A stretch of DNA of 32,376 bases from Bacillota bacterium (GTDB lineage: Bacteria; Bacillota; Clostridia; Christensenellales; Pumilibacteraceae): positions 1 to 32,376 of the forward strand of contig WRAY01000025.1 in NCBI GenBank assembly GCA_009779975.1. Direction: 5' to 3'. Positions 6,231-14,486 of this stretch are shown in pieces. Within the stretch, counting starts at the first letter, position 1, and every line of letters begins with the position of its first letter. A model generated the notes under the pieces. That model was not told the DNA's origin and made no database searches. It saw nothing but the letters and a program-made list of their open reading frames with translations. Both the position numbers and the translations under genes were made by a program.

Positions 6231-7121
6231 TTAAAAAAATATTCCTAGCCAAATTCTATCTGCTATTAAAAATACTGAAAGTAGTGTTAAATATATCGCA
6301 AACGGAAAGAGTGAAGAGTGTTCTAAGAGTTTCATTAATAGTTTAACAGCAACAAATCCGCTGATAAAAGATGAGACGAATGCTATTAAGAGGATATGAA
6401 ATGGAATCGGAAGATGAGTGAAGTTAAAAATCACTTCGTATAGCGATGCGCCAATAATGATTGGGATGCTTATGAGAAATGAAAATCGTGCGATGGATTT
6501 TTTTTCTTCACCCAAAAGCATGCCTGTTGAGATGGTTGTTCCGCTTCTTGACAGTCCGGGAAAACCTGCAAAACCTTGTGATACACCAATAATGAAGGCG
6601 GAGAAGAAAGAAATTTGCGGTTGTGGATTGATGATTGGTGATTGGCGGTTGTTGATGTTTTTTTTCAATCTGACGAAGGTGTCAAATCCCTCAATTTTAC
6701 TGCCGCCTAAAATTCGCTCTTCGTTGTGCTTTGACCTTTTATTCCTTATTCGTAATGCCATATCACTTGCTGCTATCAAAACTATTGTTGCAATAAAACC
6801 ATAGATTATGAATTCACCCGAAAAGGCGTCTCTGAAAAGATTGCGGAACAAAAAGAAAATTGCGACAGTCGGAATGACAGCCGTAACAATAATACCCATC
6901 TCTCTTGAGAAAGGTTTTTTTGCTAATCTTGAAACTTGCGGGAACAAGACGATAATGACTGCCATAAGTGTTGCAAGATGGACAACAAGTTGGAAAAGCA
7001 TCGGCACTTCATCAATGCCTAAAACTTTGCCTGCAAGTATTGTGTGGGCAGAAGAAGAGATGGGCAAAAACTCAGTGAGCCCTTGCACAATCCCCAAAAT
7101 AAACGCCTGAAACGCTGACAT
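6231..7121 (-). CDS. uppP: Undecaprenyl-diphosphatase (UppP/BacA)
   Basis: An integral membrane phosphatase that recycles undecaprenyl pyrophosphate to the lipid carrier used in cell-wall synthesis; extra copies can give bacitracin tolerance. The 296 residues carry both family signatures: QGLTEFLPISSSAH (13-26, with the Q-x3-E pair) and PGLSRSGTT (188-196, with the active-site Arg). About eight hydrophobic segments are visible. The loop between them (about 121-172) is longer than usual. Its part around residues 153-171 (DNA 6609-6665) is encoded by CAATCACCAATCATCAATCC, a CAATCA-type low-complexity repeat. There is no Shine-Dalgarno, and a TATAAT ends 9 bases before the ATG, so translation is probably from a nearly leaderless mRNA. 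The array downstream shows no single clean terminator. Confidence 0.96.
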   Translation of the reverse strand: MSAFQAFILGIVQGLTEFLPISSSAHTILAGKVLGIDEVPMLFQLVVHLATLMAVIIVLFPQVSRLAKKPFSREMGIIVTAVIPTVAIFFLFRNLFRDAFSGEFIIYGFIATIVLIAASDMALRIRNKRSKHNEERILGGSKIEGFDTFVRLKKNINNRQSPIINPQPQISFFSAFIIGVSQGFAGFPGLSRSGTTISTGMLLGEEKKSIARFSFLISIPIIIGASLYEVIFNFTHLPIPFHILLIAFVSSFISGFVAVKLLMKLLEHSSLFPFAIYLTLLSVFLIADRIWLGIFF

Positions 7122-7124
7122 ATA

Positions 7125-7135
7125 ATTATATTATA
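7125..7135 (-). promoter_or_regulatory. Overlapping -10 elements in front of uppP
   Basis: Two TATAAT hexamers overlap on the minus strand (7130-7135 and 7125-7130). Initiation from the upstream one would fall about 2 nt before the ATG at 7121. No good -35 is seen. Confidence 0.5.
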
Positions 7136-7192
7136 TGTCTATGCATTGAATTTAATAATCATTGATTAAATTGCACAACAAAAGTTTATAGT

Positions 7193-8476
7193 TTATACTT
7201 CTAACAATGTTCCCATGAATATTGGAAGGCTTGTTTGATTGTCTATTATTGCAAAAACAAAGGGGCGGTTTAAGATGACATATCTATCAAATTGTGGAGC
7301 CGATGATTCACCTACTTCAACACTGGTGACTGCTCCTGCCCTTGTGCCTCGCTCATTAACGGAAATGAAAGTGCTGTGTTGGACATTGCTGATAAATAGA
7401 TTTCCCCATGATTGCCCTATTCCGCTAAGGTTTGCTTCCTCTTCACAAAAGGCTTGTTTCATTCCCAGTGATTGCAAAGCATTATTAAGATTCAAATCAA
7501 AATCGAATTCAAATTTTGGAATACTTGCAAACACACTTTTGTTTTGAGCGTTGTTGATAGCGCGGACAAAACCTTGACCGGTTAAACTTTGGACATAGTC
7601 GAATATACTAACTCCTTCGTTTGGCAAGAGTGCGACAAAACTGTAATGTCCTCCGTGATAGGGTTTTATGAAGCCTGTTGCTAAATCGTCTTCAATGAAA
7701 TATCTCAAGCCCCCGCCATGTCCGCCGCTGGTCATAAATGGAACTGATTGCTCTCTTCCCTCGAATGTTGTGAAATTTCTGTCCCAAATGTCGGATGATT
7801 CAAAAATTCTAACCCATTCAGCATCGAACATTATTGCGTTGATTAAATACATCACGGCATCCGCCGGAATTGTTTCCAAAATTTCTTCAATCATGCCGTC
7901 AGTGTGGTGATTGACCCATGAGTTTATGTCATCAACTGTTGTTTGGTCAAAGGGTGCGGCATAAGCATTTGCTCCGAAATAGTCGGCATTAGTTTGCAAA
8001 AATTCCGGACTAACATTTAGTCCGCCCTCTCTAAACCATATTGAATTAGCAATATCGAGTTGTGATTTTTCACCGCTGAAAAGATTGTTGACAAATGAAA
8101 ACAAGTAGCGGTTAAGTTGTGAAACAGGAATGCCGCCGCCCAAGACTTGTTCCATTTCGGTTAATGTTTGACCTCTTGCTCCGTTCGCCGTCATGGCAAG
8201 AGCGAGCAAAACCGAGGTTGCACTGATTAAAGTGTTTTCGTCCTCTTGAACAGTTTCACGGAAAAGGTTTAGTGAAAAGTTTGCTTTTGAGGTGATAAAG
8301 TTGTTGTTTAGATTAACTTCAGCAACTTGCTGCGGAGTTATGCCTTCCATCAAATCGGATGCTGAGATATTAAGCGGCGGTCTGCCGTTAGGCACGCAGC
8401 CAATCAAAAAAAGTGTCATCAGCAGTAGCGAAAACACAAGTTTAGGCATTTTTTTGAAAAGTAATTTTGTTGTCAT
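7193..8476 (-). CDS. Serpin (serine protease inhibitor) lipoprotein
   Basis: A secreted, lipid-anchored serpin of 427 residues. The N-terminus has a basic/hydrophobic signal with lipobox FLIGC (C27). The rest is a complete serpin fold of about 370 residues, starting NFSLNLFRETVQEDENTLIS and including NSIWFREG and LINAIMFDAEWVRIF. It ends with the family signature RPFVFAIIDNQTSLPIFMG. The hinge NERGTRAGAVTSVEVGESSA has small residues at P12-P9, as in inhibitory serpins. Counting from the P15 glycine (G377), P1-P1' would be S391-S392, with glutamate just before, so the target could be an elastase-like or Glu/Ser-preferring protease; this is tentative. AGGAG lies 9 bases before the ATG. Stand-alone gene between uppP and the CAP remnant. 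Confidence 0.95.
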   Translation of the reverse strand: MTTKLLFKKMPKLVFSLLLMTLFLIGCVPNGRPPLNISASDLMEGITPQQVAEVNLNNNFITSKANFSLNLFRETVQEDENTLISATSVLLALAMTANGARGQTLTEMEQVLGGGIPVSQLNRYLFSFVNNLFSGEKSQLDIANSIWFREGGLNVSPEFLQTNADYFGANAYAAPFDQTTVDDINSWVNHHTDGMIEEILETIPADAVMYLINAIMFDAEWVRIFESSDIWDRNFTTFEGREQSVPFMTSGGHGGGLRYFIEDDLATGFIKPYHGGHYSFVALLPNEGVSIFDYVQSLTGQGFVRAINNAQNKSVFASIPKFEFDFDLNLNNALQSLGMKQAFCEEEANLSGIGQSWGNLFISNVQHSTFISVNERGTRAGAVTSVEVGESSAPQFDRYVILNRPFVFAIIDNQTSLPIFMGTLLEV

Positions 8477-8510
8477 AAAAAATTTCTCCTATTTTTTTGA
8501 GTCATTTTGA

Positions 8511-8516
8511 ATTATA
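8511..8516 (-). promoter_or_regulatory. Possible -10 of the serpin gene
   Basis: TATAAT on the minus strand about 35 nt before the ATG, with a proper ribosome binding site (8486-8490) between. The -35 region is poor. Confidence 0.4.
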
Positions 8517-8560
8517 ATCTAACACGCTTATCCAATTGACACAGCAAAAAAATAAGACAA

Positions 8561-8696
8561 TGTCATTCTGAACCCATTCGACTTTACTCAAGGCATGCTT
8601 CGTGAAGTTTTTAGCGAAACATAAAAGTTTTATTCTGCAAAAATTGTTTTTTCACTCACTTCGTTCGTTAGATTCTTCGTTTCACTCAGAATGACA
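8561..8696. repeat. Interspersed repeat with 11-bp inverted ends
   Basis: It begins TGTCATTCTGA and ends TCAGAATGACA, with an interior of GAAGCGAAG/CTTCGTTTCACTCAG-like sequence. This is the type of element also seen, shorter, at 5020-5108. It lies upstream of the serpin gene. The rest of the non-coding stretch 8477-9098 shows no convincing gene: a 66-codon frame at 8752-8952 lacks a ribosome binding site and family features, and a weak hairpin sits near 8934-8972. Confidence 0.7.
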
Positions 8697-9097
8697 CCGT
8701 CGGTTGTGTTGTTAGAATATGTTTGTAGTCTAAAATGAAAAGACCTACAATATGTTTATGAATTTTCACCATAGATTAACACTCCTATACATAAAACAAT
8801 CCACAAAAGCATTTCGTTGCAAAAAATTGAAAAATTTTTATGTCTTAGTAAAAAATCGACTGCTAACAGTTTTAAATATCCTTGAACATAGCCGAGTTTG
8901 CCGAAAGCAAACAAATGTCATGCAGTTAAAAGCAGAGCCTCAAACGAAATAATCGTCTCAGGCTTTTAATACAAAAAGTATTTTTTCTTGCTTTCAATGG
9001 AAAATGTGACAATGATAAAAGATATACTTTGTGAAAGCCTTCGTCATTATGTCATGAATAAGCAAACTTCCTTGTTCGCAACTCTCACTCCTTATCT

Positions 9098-9132
9098 TAA
9101 AAAATCCCACCCCTTGGGGGTGGGATTTTTTA
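9098..9132. terminator. Strong bidirectional intrinsic terminator
   Basis: The stem TCCCACCCC/GGGGTGGGA with a 3-base loop is flanked by A6 and T6. It starts 6 bases beyond the end of the CAP-domain gene remnant and would end that minus-strand transcript. Confidence 0.9.
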
Positions 9133-9137
9133 ACCTT

Positions 9138-9608
9138 TTATTCTCTTATTTCTGCAAATTTTTGTGTCCACCATAAACCATTTTCTGCTTCTACAAAACC
9201 AACGCCGAGGTGAGTGAAATTTTCATTTAATATGTTTGCACGGTGTCCCGGTGAATTCATCCATGCTTAAACTACTGCTAATGGAGTTCTTTGTCCTCTT
9301 GCAACATTTTCACCCCACCTTCTTAAATTTTCAATTTCAAGCGCACGCATTCTTTCTGAAAATGTCGTTCCGTCGGAAGAGGTGTGGGACATATTGTTGT
9401 TTTCCTGCATATCCAGACTATGTTGCCTTGCGGCATTCCCTAAGGTTCTGTTCCAAATAAGCGGGGGCAAATCATGCTCTGCTCTCATTTCATTGGTAAT
9501 GTTCAATACTTCTATTTCAAAAGCATTGCCATTTTGGCATGCCACGAAAAATGAAAGACTTAATATTGCTATTGTTAATAAGAATAATAGATTTTTAATT
9601 TTCAACAT
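9138..9608 (-). pseudogene. CAP-domain (SCP/PR1-like) lipoprotein gene with one premature TAA
   Basis: A secreted CAP-superfamily lipoprotein. The ATG at 9608 has AAAGGA about 8 bases upstream. The signal peptide ends in lipobox FFVAC. The CAP core follows: VLNITNEMRAEHDLPPLIWN, AARQHSLDM, the MSHTSSDGTTFSERM stretch and RRWGENVARG. The frame meets TAA at 9267-9269, but without changing frame it continues AWMNSPGHRANILNENFTHL and GVGFVEAENGLWWTQKFAEI to a stop at 9138-9140. That second part is the essential HNSPGHR-type end of the domain. One base change (GAA, CAA or AAA to TAA) explains the break. The unbroken gene would encode 156 residues. It is either a recent pseudogene or a sequencing error. 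Confidence 0.85.
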
Positions 9609-9634
9609 TGTTAAGTTTCCTTTTGTTTCTATTT

Positions 9635-10225
9635 TTATCTTCCCCACCAAAGCCACAAAAGCAATATGACTACGCCGATAGAGGCAAGAAATATTAAAAG
9701 CCATGGACCAAAAACCAGCATGGCGGCTTTGAACATTGCCCATCTTTCGCCTCTTGTTATGCTTATGCGTTCTTTCTTTTTAGGGCGTTCGCTGTAGCGG
9801 TTGTCGTAGTGCTTTGTTCCTTTCAGGCTCATGTCGGCAATAACTCTGCCGTCATCGACAAATTTTTCTTTTTTCTCTTTTCTTTTTTTATTAGATGTTG
9901 AGGGTTGAAGATTGCTTGTTTTGTCATCTTCTTTGATATTATCAACACCATCGCCCACTTGACAAATTTGATTTATTTCGTTTTTTGAGGCGGTAAAGGT
10001 GCCGTTTCCTTTTATGCAATCATCTTTTTTCATTCCTTGCTCATTATTCTCAATTTCTAATTTACTAATACTCTCATTATTGTCACGAGGAAAAAGATCG
10101 GCAGTTACGCTCTGTTGACTTTTCTTTCCGTCATTAGTTGTAAAAGGAGGGACAGATAAATCTATGCTGCCGTTTATCTGCCCTTTCGTTATTTTTTTGT
10201 TTTTTGTTTTTTGTTTTTCGTTCAT
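9635..10225 (-). CDS. Conserved hypothetical protein with C-terminal membrane helix
   Basis: A 196-residue protein with a long hydrophilic N-terminal region (about 1-150, rich in K, N, D, S). It has one strongly hydrophobic segment at the end (about 172-193, AMLVFGPWLLIFLASIGVVI followed by LLLWLWWG), so it is probably tail-anchored with the bulk in the cytoplasm. The part VDDGRVIADMSLKG just before the helix resembles a motif I recall from uncharacterised clostridial proteins; the N-terminal region looks unconserved. Near its start, 10149-10183 forms an 11-bp hairpin (GGGCAGATAAA...TTTATCTGTCCC on the coding strand), which may be another repeat insertion. No Shine-Dalgarno. It lies 26 bp upstream of the CAP gene in the same direction. 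Function unknown. Confidence 0.75.
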   Translation of the reverse strand: MNEKQKTKNKKITKGQINGSIDLSVPPFTTNDGKKSQQSVTADLFPRDNNESISKLEIENNEQGMKKDDCIKGNGTFTASKNEINQICQVGDGVDNIKEDDKTSNLQPSTSNKKRKEKKEKFVDDGRVIADMSLKGTKHYDNRYSERPKKKERISITRGERWAMFKAAMLVFGPWLLIFLASIGVVILLLWLWWGR

Positions 10226-10326
10226 TTTTTAAAAGTATTAGAATACATCCGTTTTTGAAATAGAGAATAGATTGAGTTAGATTTTTAAAAACAAAAAGAT
10301 GACTTAGTTTATTACTCTAATATTGA

Positions 10327-10369
10327 AGCGGGCGGTCAATGACCGCCCTCTGCAATTTTTTGTTGTTCA
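10327..10369 (+). repeat. Palindromic repeat A downstream of oppF
   Basis: GCGGGCGGTCAATGACCGCC followed by CTCTGCAATTTTTTGTTG is a complete copy with a hairpin and a T-rich tail on the plus strand. It lies between oppF and the 196-residue protein gene. On the minus strand the hairpin lacks a U-run, so it is not an obvious oppF terminator. Confidence 0.85.
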
Positions 10370-10407
10370 TTTTGAAAGTTAAAAGTGAAAACTAACATTT
10401 CTACTTA

Positions 10408-11874
10408 TTAATTTTCTTCGCTTTTTAGGGCTTCGTCTATTAGTTTTTCTTCTTCTGTTTTCGGCAATTCCTCTTGAATAGCAATTTTTTCAAACTTTTT
10501 GTAGAGTCTTTCTTTTTCTTCTTGTGAGATTTCTTCGCCTTTTAGTGCAAAGTAATCAAAGTGAAGATGACATGCCACAAAATGTTCAGGTTCAACTTCG
10601 ACTAGTTCAGGACGAATTTCGTGACAAATGTTTAAAACATGTTCACAACGAGTGCAGAATTTGCAGCCTTTTGGCATGTTGATTGGAGTTGGAACATCGC
10701 CTTTGAGAAAGTTTTTTTCTTTTTTTGCTCTTGGGTCAGGTTCCGGAACTGCGTCGAGAAGTGCTTGTGTGTAAGGATGAAGAGGGTTTTTGAACATTGA
10801 AATTTTTGGTCCTTTTTCAACAATACTTCCCAAATACATAACTGCGACATCATTTGAAATGTGATGGACAACTGAGAGGTCATGCGAGATGAAGATGAAA
10901 GAAAGATTAAAGTTTTCTTGCAAATCTTCAAGTAGATTTATAATCTGGGCTTGAATCGAAACATCAAGTGCTGAAACCGGCTCATCGCAAACAACGAGAC
11001 GAGGTTTTACTGCTAAGGCACGGGCTATGCAAATTCTTTGGCGTTGTCCGCCTGAAAATTCGTTGGGGTATCTTTCATAGAAATGGGCTTGCAGCCCGCA
11101 TTCACGCATTACTTCAATAGTATAGCGTTTTAGGTTTTTGGTGTAGGTTGAGCATCTGAAATATGGTCTTTTCAGTCCTTTTGTCTCATCAATTATTTTT
11201 TGAGACCCTTGGCTTACGACTTCTTTCTTTTCTTGATTTTCTTCTGATTGAACAATTGTTTCTTGCAGAGGTCTGTTTCTTCTCTCCTCTTCAAGTCTTT
11301 CTTGTTCTGCTTTTTGCTCATCAAATTTCGCTTTGTATTTTTTGCATAACTTGTAACGAAGGCTGTGGACAACAAACTTAATTCCTTTCACAGCCGGCTT
11401 CACAACGAATTTTGCGATTGGTTGAACAATAAATCTGTCAATAACTTTAACGCAAGGGTCAATCACTAATTCATAAAAACCGATTGGTTTTCCACCGATT
11501 ATGCCATGAACATGGACTGCTTCGGCAATAATTGAGCCGACATTCATCCTTGGAGGCAGTGATGAATAAGGGTCTTGGAAAATAATTTGCATTTGAGTTC
11601 TGTATTTTCTCATTTGCTTTTTTGTTATACTCTCAATATTGTCGCCATTGAAAATTACTTCACCGCCGTCAACATCCCAAAGTCTCAAAATTGCACGACC
11701 CATGGTTGTTTTTCCGCAGCCACTTTCGCCGACAACACCTAGAGTTTTGCCTTCTTCCAACTCAAAAGAAACATCATCAACCGCCTTTAGATGCAAAAGT
11801 GGCTGTCCGATGAGGTTTGTTTTGATAACAAAATATTTCTTTAGATTTTTTACTTTTAGAAGTGGTGTTGACAT
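10408..11874 (-). CDS. oppF: Oligopeptide ABC transporter ATP-binding protein OppF, with large insertion
   Basis: One of the two ATPases that drive peptide import. It has Walker A GESGCGKTT (49-57), the Q-loop IIFQDP (Q100), signature FSGGQRQR (273-280), Walker B LVVCDEP (293-299) and SHDLSVVHH. It ends in the OppD/F C-terminal domain with HPYTQALLDAVPEPDP and the cysteine cluster CKFCTRC...C...C, which may bind an iron-sulfur cluster as described for OppD/F-type proteins. At 488 residues it is about 150 longer than usual. Most of the excess is a single insertion (about 125-250) between the Q-loop and VMRECGL: amphipathic or hydrophobic first (VIDRFIVQPIAKFVVKPAVK), then highly charged (KAKFDEQKAEQERLEEERRN). 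An acidic C-terminal tail is also present. AAGGA stands about 8 bases before the ATG. Last gene of the opp operon. Confidence 0.95.
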   Translation of the reverse strand: MSTPLLKVKNLKKYFVIKTNLIGQPLLHLKAVDDVSFELEEGKTLGVVGESGCGKTTMGRAILRLWDVDGGEVIFNGDNIESITKKQMRKYRTQMQIIFQDPYSSLPPRMNVGSIIAEAVHVHGIIGGKPIGFYELVIDPCVKVIDRFIVQPIAKFVVKPAVKGIKFVVHSLRYKLCKKYKAKFDEQKAEQERLEEERRNRPLQETIVQSEENQEKKEVVSQGSQKIIDETKGLKRPYFRCSTYTKNLKRYTIEVMRECGLQAHFYERYPNEFSGGQRQRICIARALAVKPRLVVCDEPVSALDVSIQAQIINLLEDLQENFNLSFIFISHDLSVVHHISNDVAVMYLGSIVEKGPKISMFKNPLHPYTQALLDAVPEPDPRAKKEKNFLKGDVPTPINMPKGCKFCTRCEHVLNICHEIRPELVEVEPEHFVACHLHFDYFALKGEEISQEEKERLYKKFEKIAIQEELPKTEEEKLIDEALKSEEN

Positions 11875-11960
11875 GATTTTTTCCTTGTTAAATGTTGAAT
11901 ATGGAATATTGATAATTATTGTTGTTATATAATAGAAGATTTTTTATTTGCTCGCAATAG

Positions 11961-11987
11961 CATTTAAGTCTTCGGCGACTTCAAATG
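11961..11987 (-). promoter_or_regulatory. Hairpin in the oppD-oppF gap
   Basis: CATTTAAGTC-TTCGGC-GACTTCAAATG forms a 10-bp stem with one bulge and no U-run. It probably affects mRNA processing or stability rather than termination. The gap (11875-12038) is otherwise AT-rich with no gene. Confidence 0.45.
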
Positions 11988-12038
11988 TGTGACAATCTAA
12001 AAATTTGTCTGTCATTGCGATTTCATCACAACTGCAAT

Positions 12039-13343
12039 TTATTCGCTAGTCTTTGTTGCTTTTTTTGTTGCAGTTTTTTTTGCGGGTGCTTTTTTCTTTG
12101 GTTTTTCTCCATCGACAGTTGCTGTTGTTTCTGTGTTGTTTGCAACAATATCTATCACCGGTTCATTCTTTTTTCTTTCAATCTCGTCCTGTGCTCTAAA
12201 ACATGCAACTTTATGGGTTTCAGATATTTGAACTAACTCAGGATAGGCTTCACCTCTTTCACACTTGTGAGAACACCTGCCTCTAAAGAAACAATGCGTG
12301 GGCATATTGATTGGGTTTGGAACATTGCCCGGAATATTGAAAAGGCGGTTGCCTTCACTGGAGATTGTTGGTTTTGATTTGTGGAGAGCAACAGTATAGG
12401 GGTGTTGAGGGTTGTAGAACAATTCATCGACTGTTCCCTCTTCAATAATCCGTCCTGCATACATTATTATTACATAGTCAGCCATTTCGGCAATAACACC
12501 TAGGTCATGGGTTATTAGCATTATTGAACCATTAAACTGCTCACGGATAACCTTAAGAAGTTCAAGTATTTGTGCTTGGACAGTAACATCTAGTGCCGTT
12601 GTCGGCTCATCTGCAATGATTAGCGACGGATCACAAAGAAGTGCCATAGAAATCATTACTCTTTGACGCATTCCGCCTGACAGTTCATGAGGAAAGCGTT
12701 TGTAGACATGCTCGGGCGCCGGAATGCCTACTTTTGCAAGCATGTCGATACTTCTTGCTTTTGCATCCTCTTTTGTCATTGGAATTTCGTTTCCTGTTTT
12801 TGGGCAGATTGATTTTAAGTGAATTTTTGAAACTTCATCAAGTTGATTTCCAATTCTGACAACAGGGTTTAGAGATGTCATCGGCTCTTGGAAAATCATT
12901 GAAATTTCTTTTCCTCTGATTTTATAGACCTCTTTTATCGGCATTTTTGCCATATCATAGACAGTGCCGTCACGAGAGTTATAGCGAATTGCCCCGTCGG
13001 TTATCTGACCCATAGGTCCTTGAATAAGACGCATTAATGACATTGCAGTTACTGACTTTCCGCAACCGCTCTCTCCGACAATTCCTACTGTCGCACCCTT
13101 TTTGACGCTGAAATTGACACCGTTGACGGCTTTGACAACTCCTCTTTCAGTGAAAAAGTTTGTGTTGAGATTATCAAACTCTACAAGATTGTTTTCATCT
13201 CGCATCACACTCGTGTATTCGTCAAGCGTTTTTTTACGCTTTTTTTCTTTTTCGAGTCTTTTTATTTGCTGCTTGTTCTCCTTAGCAATTTCTTTTTCTT
13301 CTTGCCTTGTGAGATAGCCTCTTTTTATTTTGTTTGTTTCCAT
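12039..13343 (-). CDS. oppD: Oligopeptide ABC transporter ATP-binding protein OppD
   Basis: The partner ATPase of OppF. The start ATG at 13343 ([11 protein letters not shown]) is chosen over the in-frame ATG at 13415, because the extra 24 codons are translated from the GTGAAA-type repeat. The 434-residue product has a charged, probably helical N-terminal extension of about 50 residues. It then shows Walker A GESGCGKS (90-97), signature [13 protein letters not shown], Walker [20 protein letters not shown] and [13 protein letters not shown]. The peptide-transporter C-terminal domain carries cysteines in [15 protein letters not shown]...VACF. It ends in a lysine/alanine-rich tail, [19 protein letters not shown], not usual for OppD and similar to the end of the giant protease. 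No Shine-Dalgarno seen. Confidence 0.95.
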   Translation of the reverse strand: METNKIKRGYLTRQEEKEIAKENKQQIKRLEKEKKRKKTLDEYTSVMRDENNLVEFDNLNTNFFTERGVVKAVNGVNFSVKKGATVGIVGESGCGKSVTAMSLMRLIQGPMGQITDGAIRYNSRDGTVYDMAKMPIKEVYKIRGKEISMIFQEPMTSLNPVVRIGNQLDEVSKIHLKSICPKTGNEIPMTKEDAKARSIDMLAKVGIPAPEHVYKRFPHELSGGMRQRVMISMALLCDPSLIIADEPTTALDVTVQAQILELLKVIREQFNGSIMLITHDLGVIAEMADYVIIMYAGRIIEEGTVDELFYNPQHPYTVALHKSKPTISSEGNRLFNIPGNVPNPINMPTHCFFRGRCSHKCERGEAYPELVQISETHKVACFRAQDEIERKKNEPVIDIVANNTETTATVDGEKPKKKAPAKKTATKKATKTSE

Positions 13344-13448
13344 ACTTAGTTTAAGTGAAAAGTGAAATGTAAAAAGTGAAATGTAATGGAAAATATTGTT
13401 CAAAAAGTTTAACAATATTTTTCATCTTTCACTTTTGACTTATTAATA
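13344..13448. repeat. GTGAAA-rich inverted repeat between oppC and oppD
   Basis: Blocks of AAGTGAAAAGTGAAATGTAA face ATCTTTCACTTTTGACTTAT. Between them a 12-13-bp stem GGAAAATATTGTT/AACAATATTTTTC (13388-13423) forms a hairpin. The same words recur in the oppB-oppC gap (14487-14595) and just past oppF (10376-10398). Confidence 0.7.
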
Positions 13449-14486
13449 TTATCTTCTTGCTCTTGGATCCATTGCGTCTCGCAAGCCGTCACCTACAAAG
13501 TTGAATGACATAACGGCAGCAAGTATCATAAGACCCGGCGGCAACCAAAAGAGCGGATAGTTTTCAAGGTGATAGAAGTTATTCACTGAACTTACCATTG
13601 TTCCCCATGTTGCAGTCGGAGGAGAAACCCCAATCCCAAGGAAACTAAGCGATGCCTCACTTAACATTGCACCACCAAGTCCTAATGTCATTGAAACAAT
13701 AAGTTGCGGCATGATATTAGGGATTAAGTGTTTTAGTATCTTTCGTGCGTTTGAAAAGCCCATGGCTTCAGCAGCGGTCATATATTCTTGTTCTCGAAGC
13801 ATTAATATTTGTCCTCGAACAAGTCGGCAGGTGCCTGCCCAACCTATGAACGCCATCATACCCATGAGCAAAAATATTCGTATGTTCCCGATTATATGAT
13901 GCTCATTCAAAACCGCACCTATTATTAATAATAACGGGAGTGACGGAACGGATGAGAGGACATCGGTGACACGCATTATGACATGGTCAACCCATTTTCC
14001 GATAAGACCTGCCAGTGCCCCGAAAAGCACACCTATGATAGTTGATATTGCAACGACTGCAAAGCCGATTGTCAGCGATATTCGCCCACCATGCATTAGT
14101 CTTGTGAAAATATCCATTCCCGAGGTGTCTGTTCCAAACCAGTGATCACTGGAAGGGTTTCCATATCGATAAATTCGATTTTGAGACTCATCAAAGCGTT
14201 GAAAAACTCTAATACTCGTTCCTTCGATAGGAATCCATACGCTATCATGGTAAACTTGCGCTCTGTGGATTTCATTTTGGTAACCGGTTCTAAATATAAC
14301 AGGACCTAGAAATGAAAATAAGAACAAGAACGCCAAAACACAAAGCCCGGCAATTGTTAGTTTGGACTTTAGAAAACGGCGTAAAACAATACGACCCGGA
14401 GAAAGACCTCTGGTCATCTCCTGTTCGCTGTCTTTTTTTTCTTCGTTTGCAGCATCATTATTTAGTTGTTTTAGTGTTGCTTCCAT
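13449..14486 (-). CDS. oppC: Oligopeptide ABC transporter permease OppC
   Basis: One of two membrane subunits that form the peptide channel. The 345 residues start with a cytoplasmic polar stretch, the OppC N-terminal domain (RGLSPGRIVLRRFLKSKLTI) and a first helix (AGLCVLAFLFLFSFLGPVIF). An extracytoplasmic domain containing FGTDTSGMDIFTRLMHGGRI follows. Five further helices carry the EAA loop that contacts the ATPases (EAMGFSNARKILKHLIPNIM). It ends with the typical FVGDGLRDAMDPRARR. The first 30 residues are longer and more acidic than in the model proteins. No Shine-Dalgarno is visible; the repeat block lies directly upstream. Confidence 0.97.
   Translation of the reverse strand: MEATLKQLNNDAANEEKKDSEQEMTRGLSPGRIVLRRFLKSKLTIAGLCVLAFLFLFSFLGPVIFRTGYQNEIHRAQVYHDSVWIPIEGTSIRVFQRFDESQNRIYRYGNPSSDHWFGTDTSGMDIFTRLMHGGRISLTIGFAVVAISTIIGVLFGALAGLIGKWVDHVIMRVTDVLSSVPSLPLLLIIGAVLNEHHIIGNIRIFLLMGMMAFIGWAGTCRLVRGQILMLREQEYMTAAEAMGFSNARKILKHLIPNIMPQLIVSMTLGLGGAMLSEASLSFLGIGVSPPTATWGTMVSSVNNFYHLENYPLFWLPPGLMILAAVMSFNFVGDGLRDAMDPRARR

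Noticed and set aside
5742-6346. Plus-strand open frames in the repeat array and over uppP
   Set aside because: They are translations of repeat boxes or of the antisense of uppP.
8752-8952. 66-codon open frame
   Set aside because: No ribosome binding site, no family feature, and it lies in repeat-flanked AT-rich DNA.
9267-9269. Recoded TAA stop (readthrough) in the CAP gene
   Set aside because: TAA ends most genes in this window, and no recoding signal is visible; mutation or error is simpler.
13344-13415. Longer OppD start at 13415
   Set aside because: The added residues come from the GTGAAA-type repeat and are not OppD-like.
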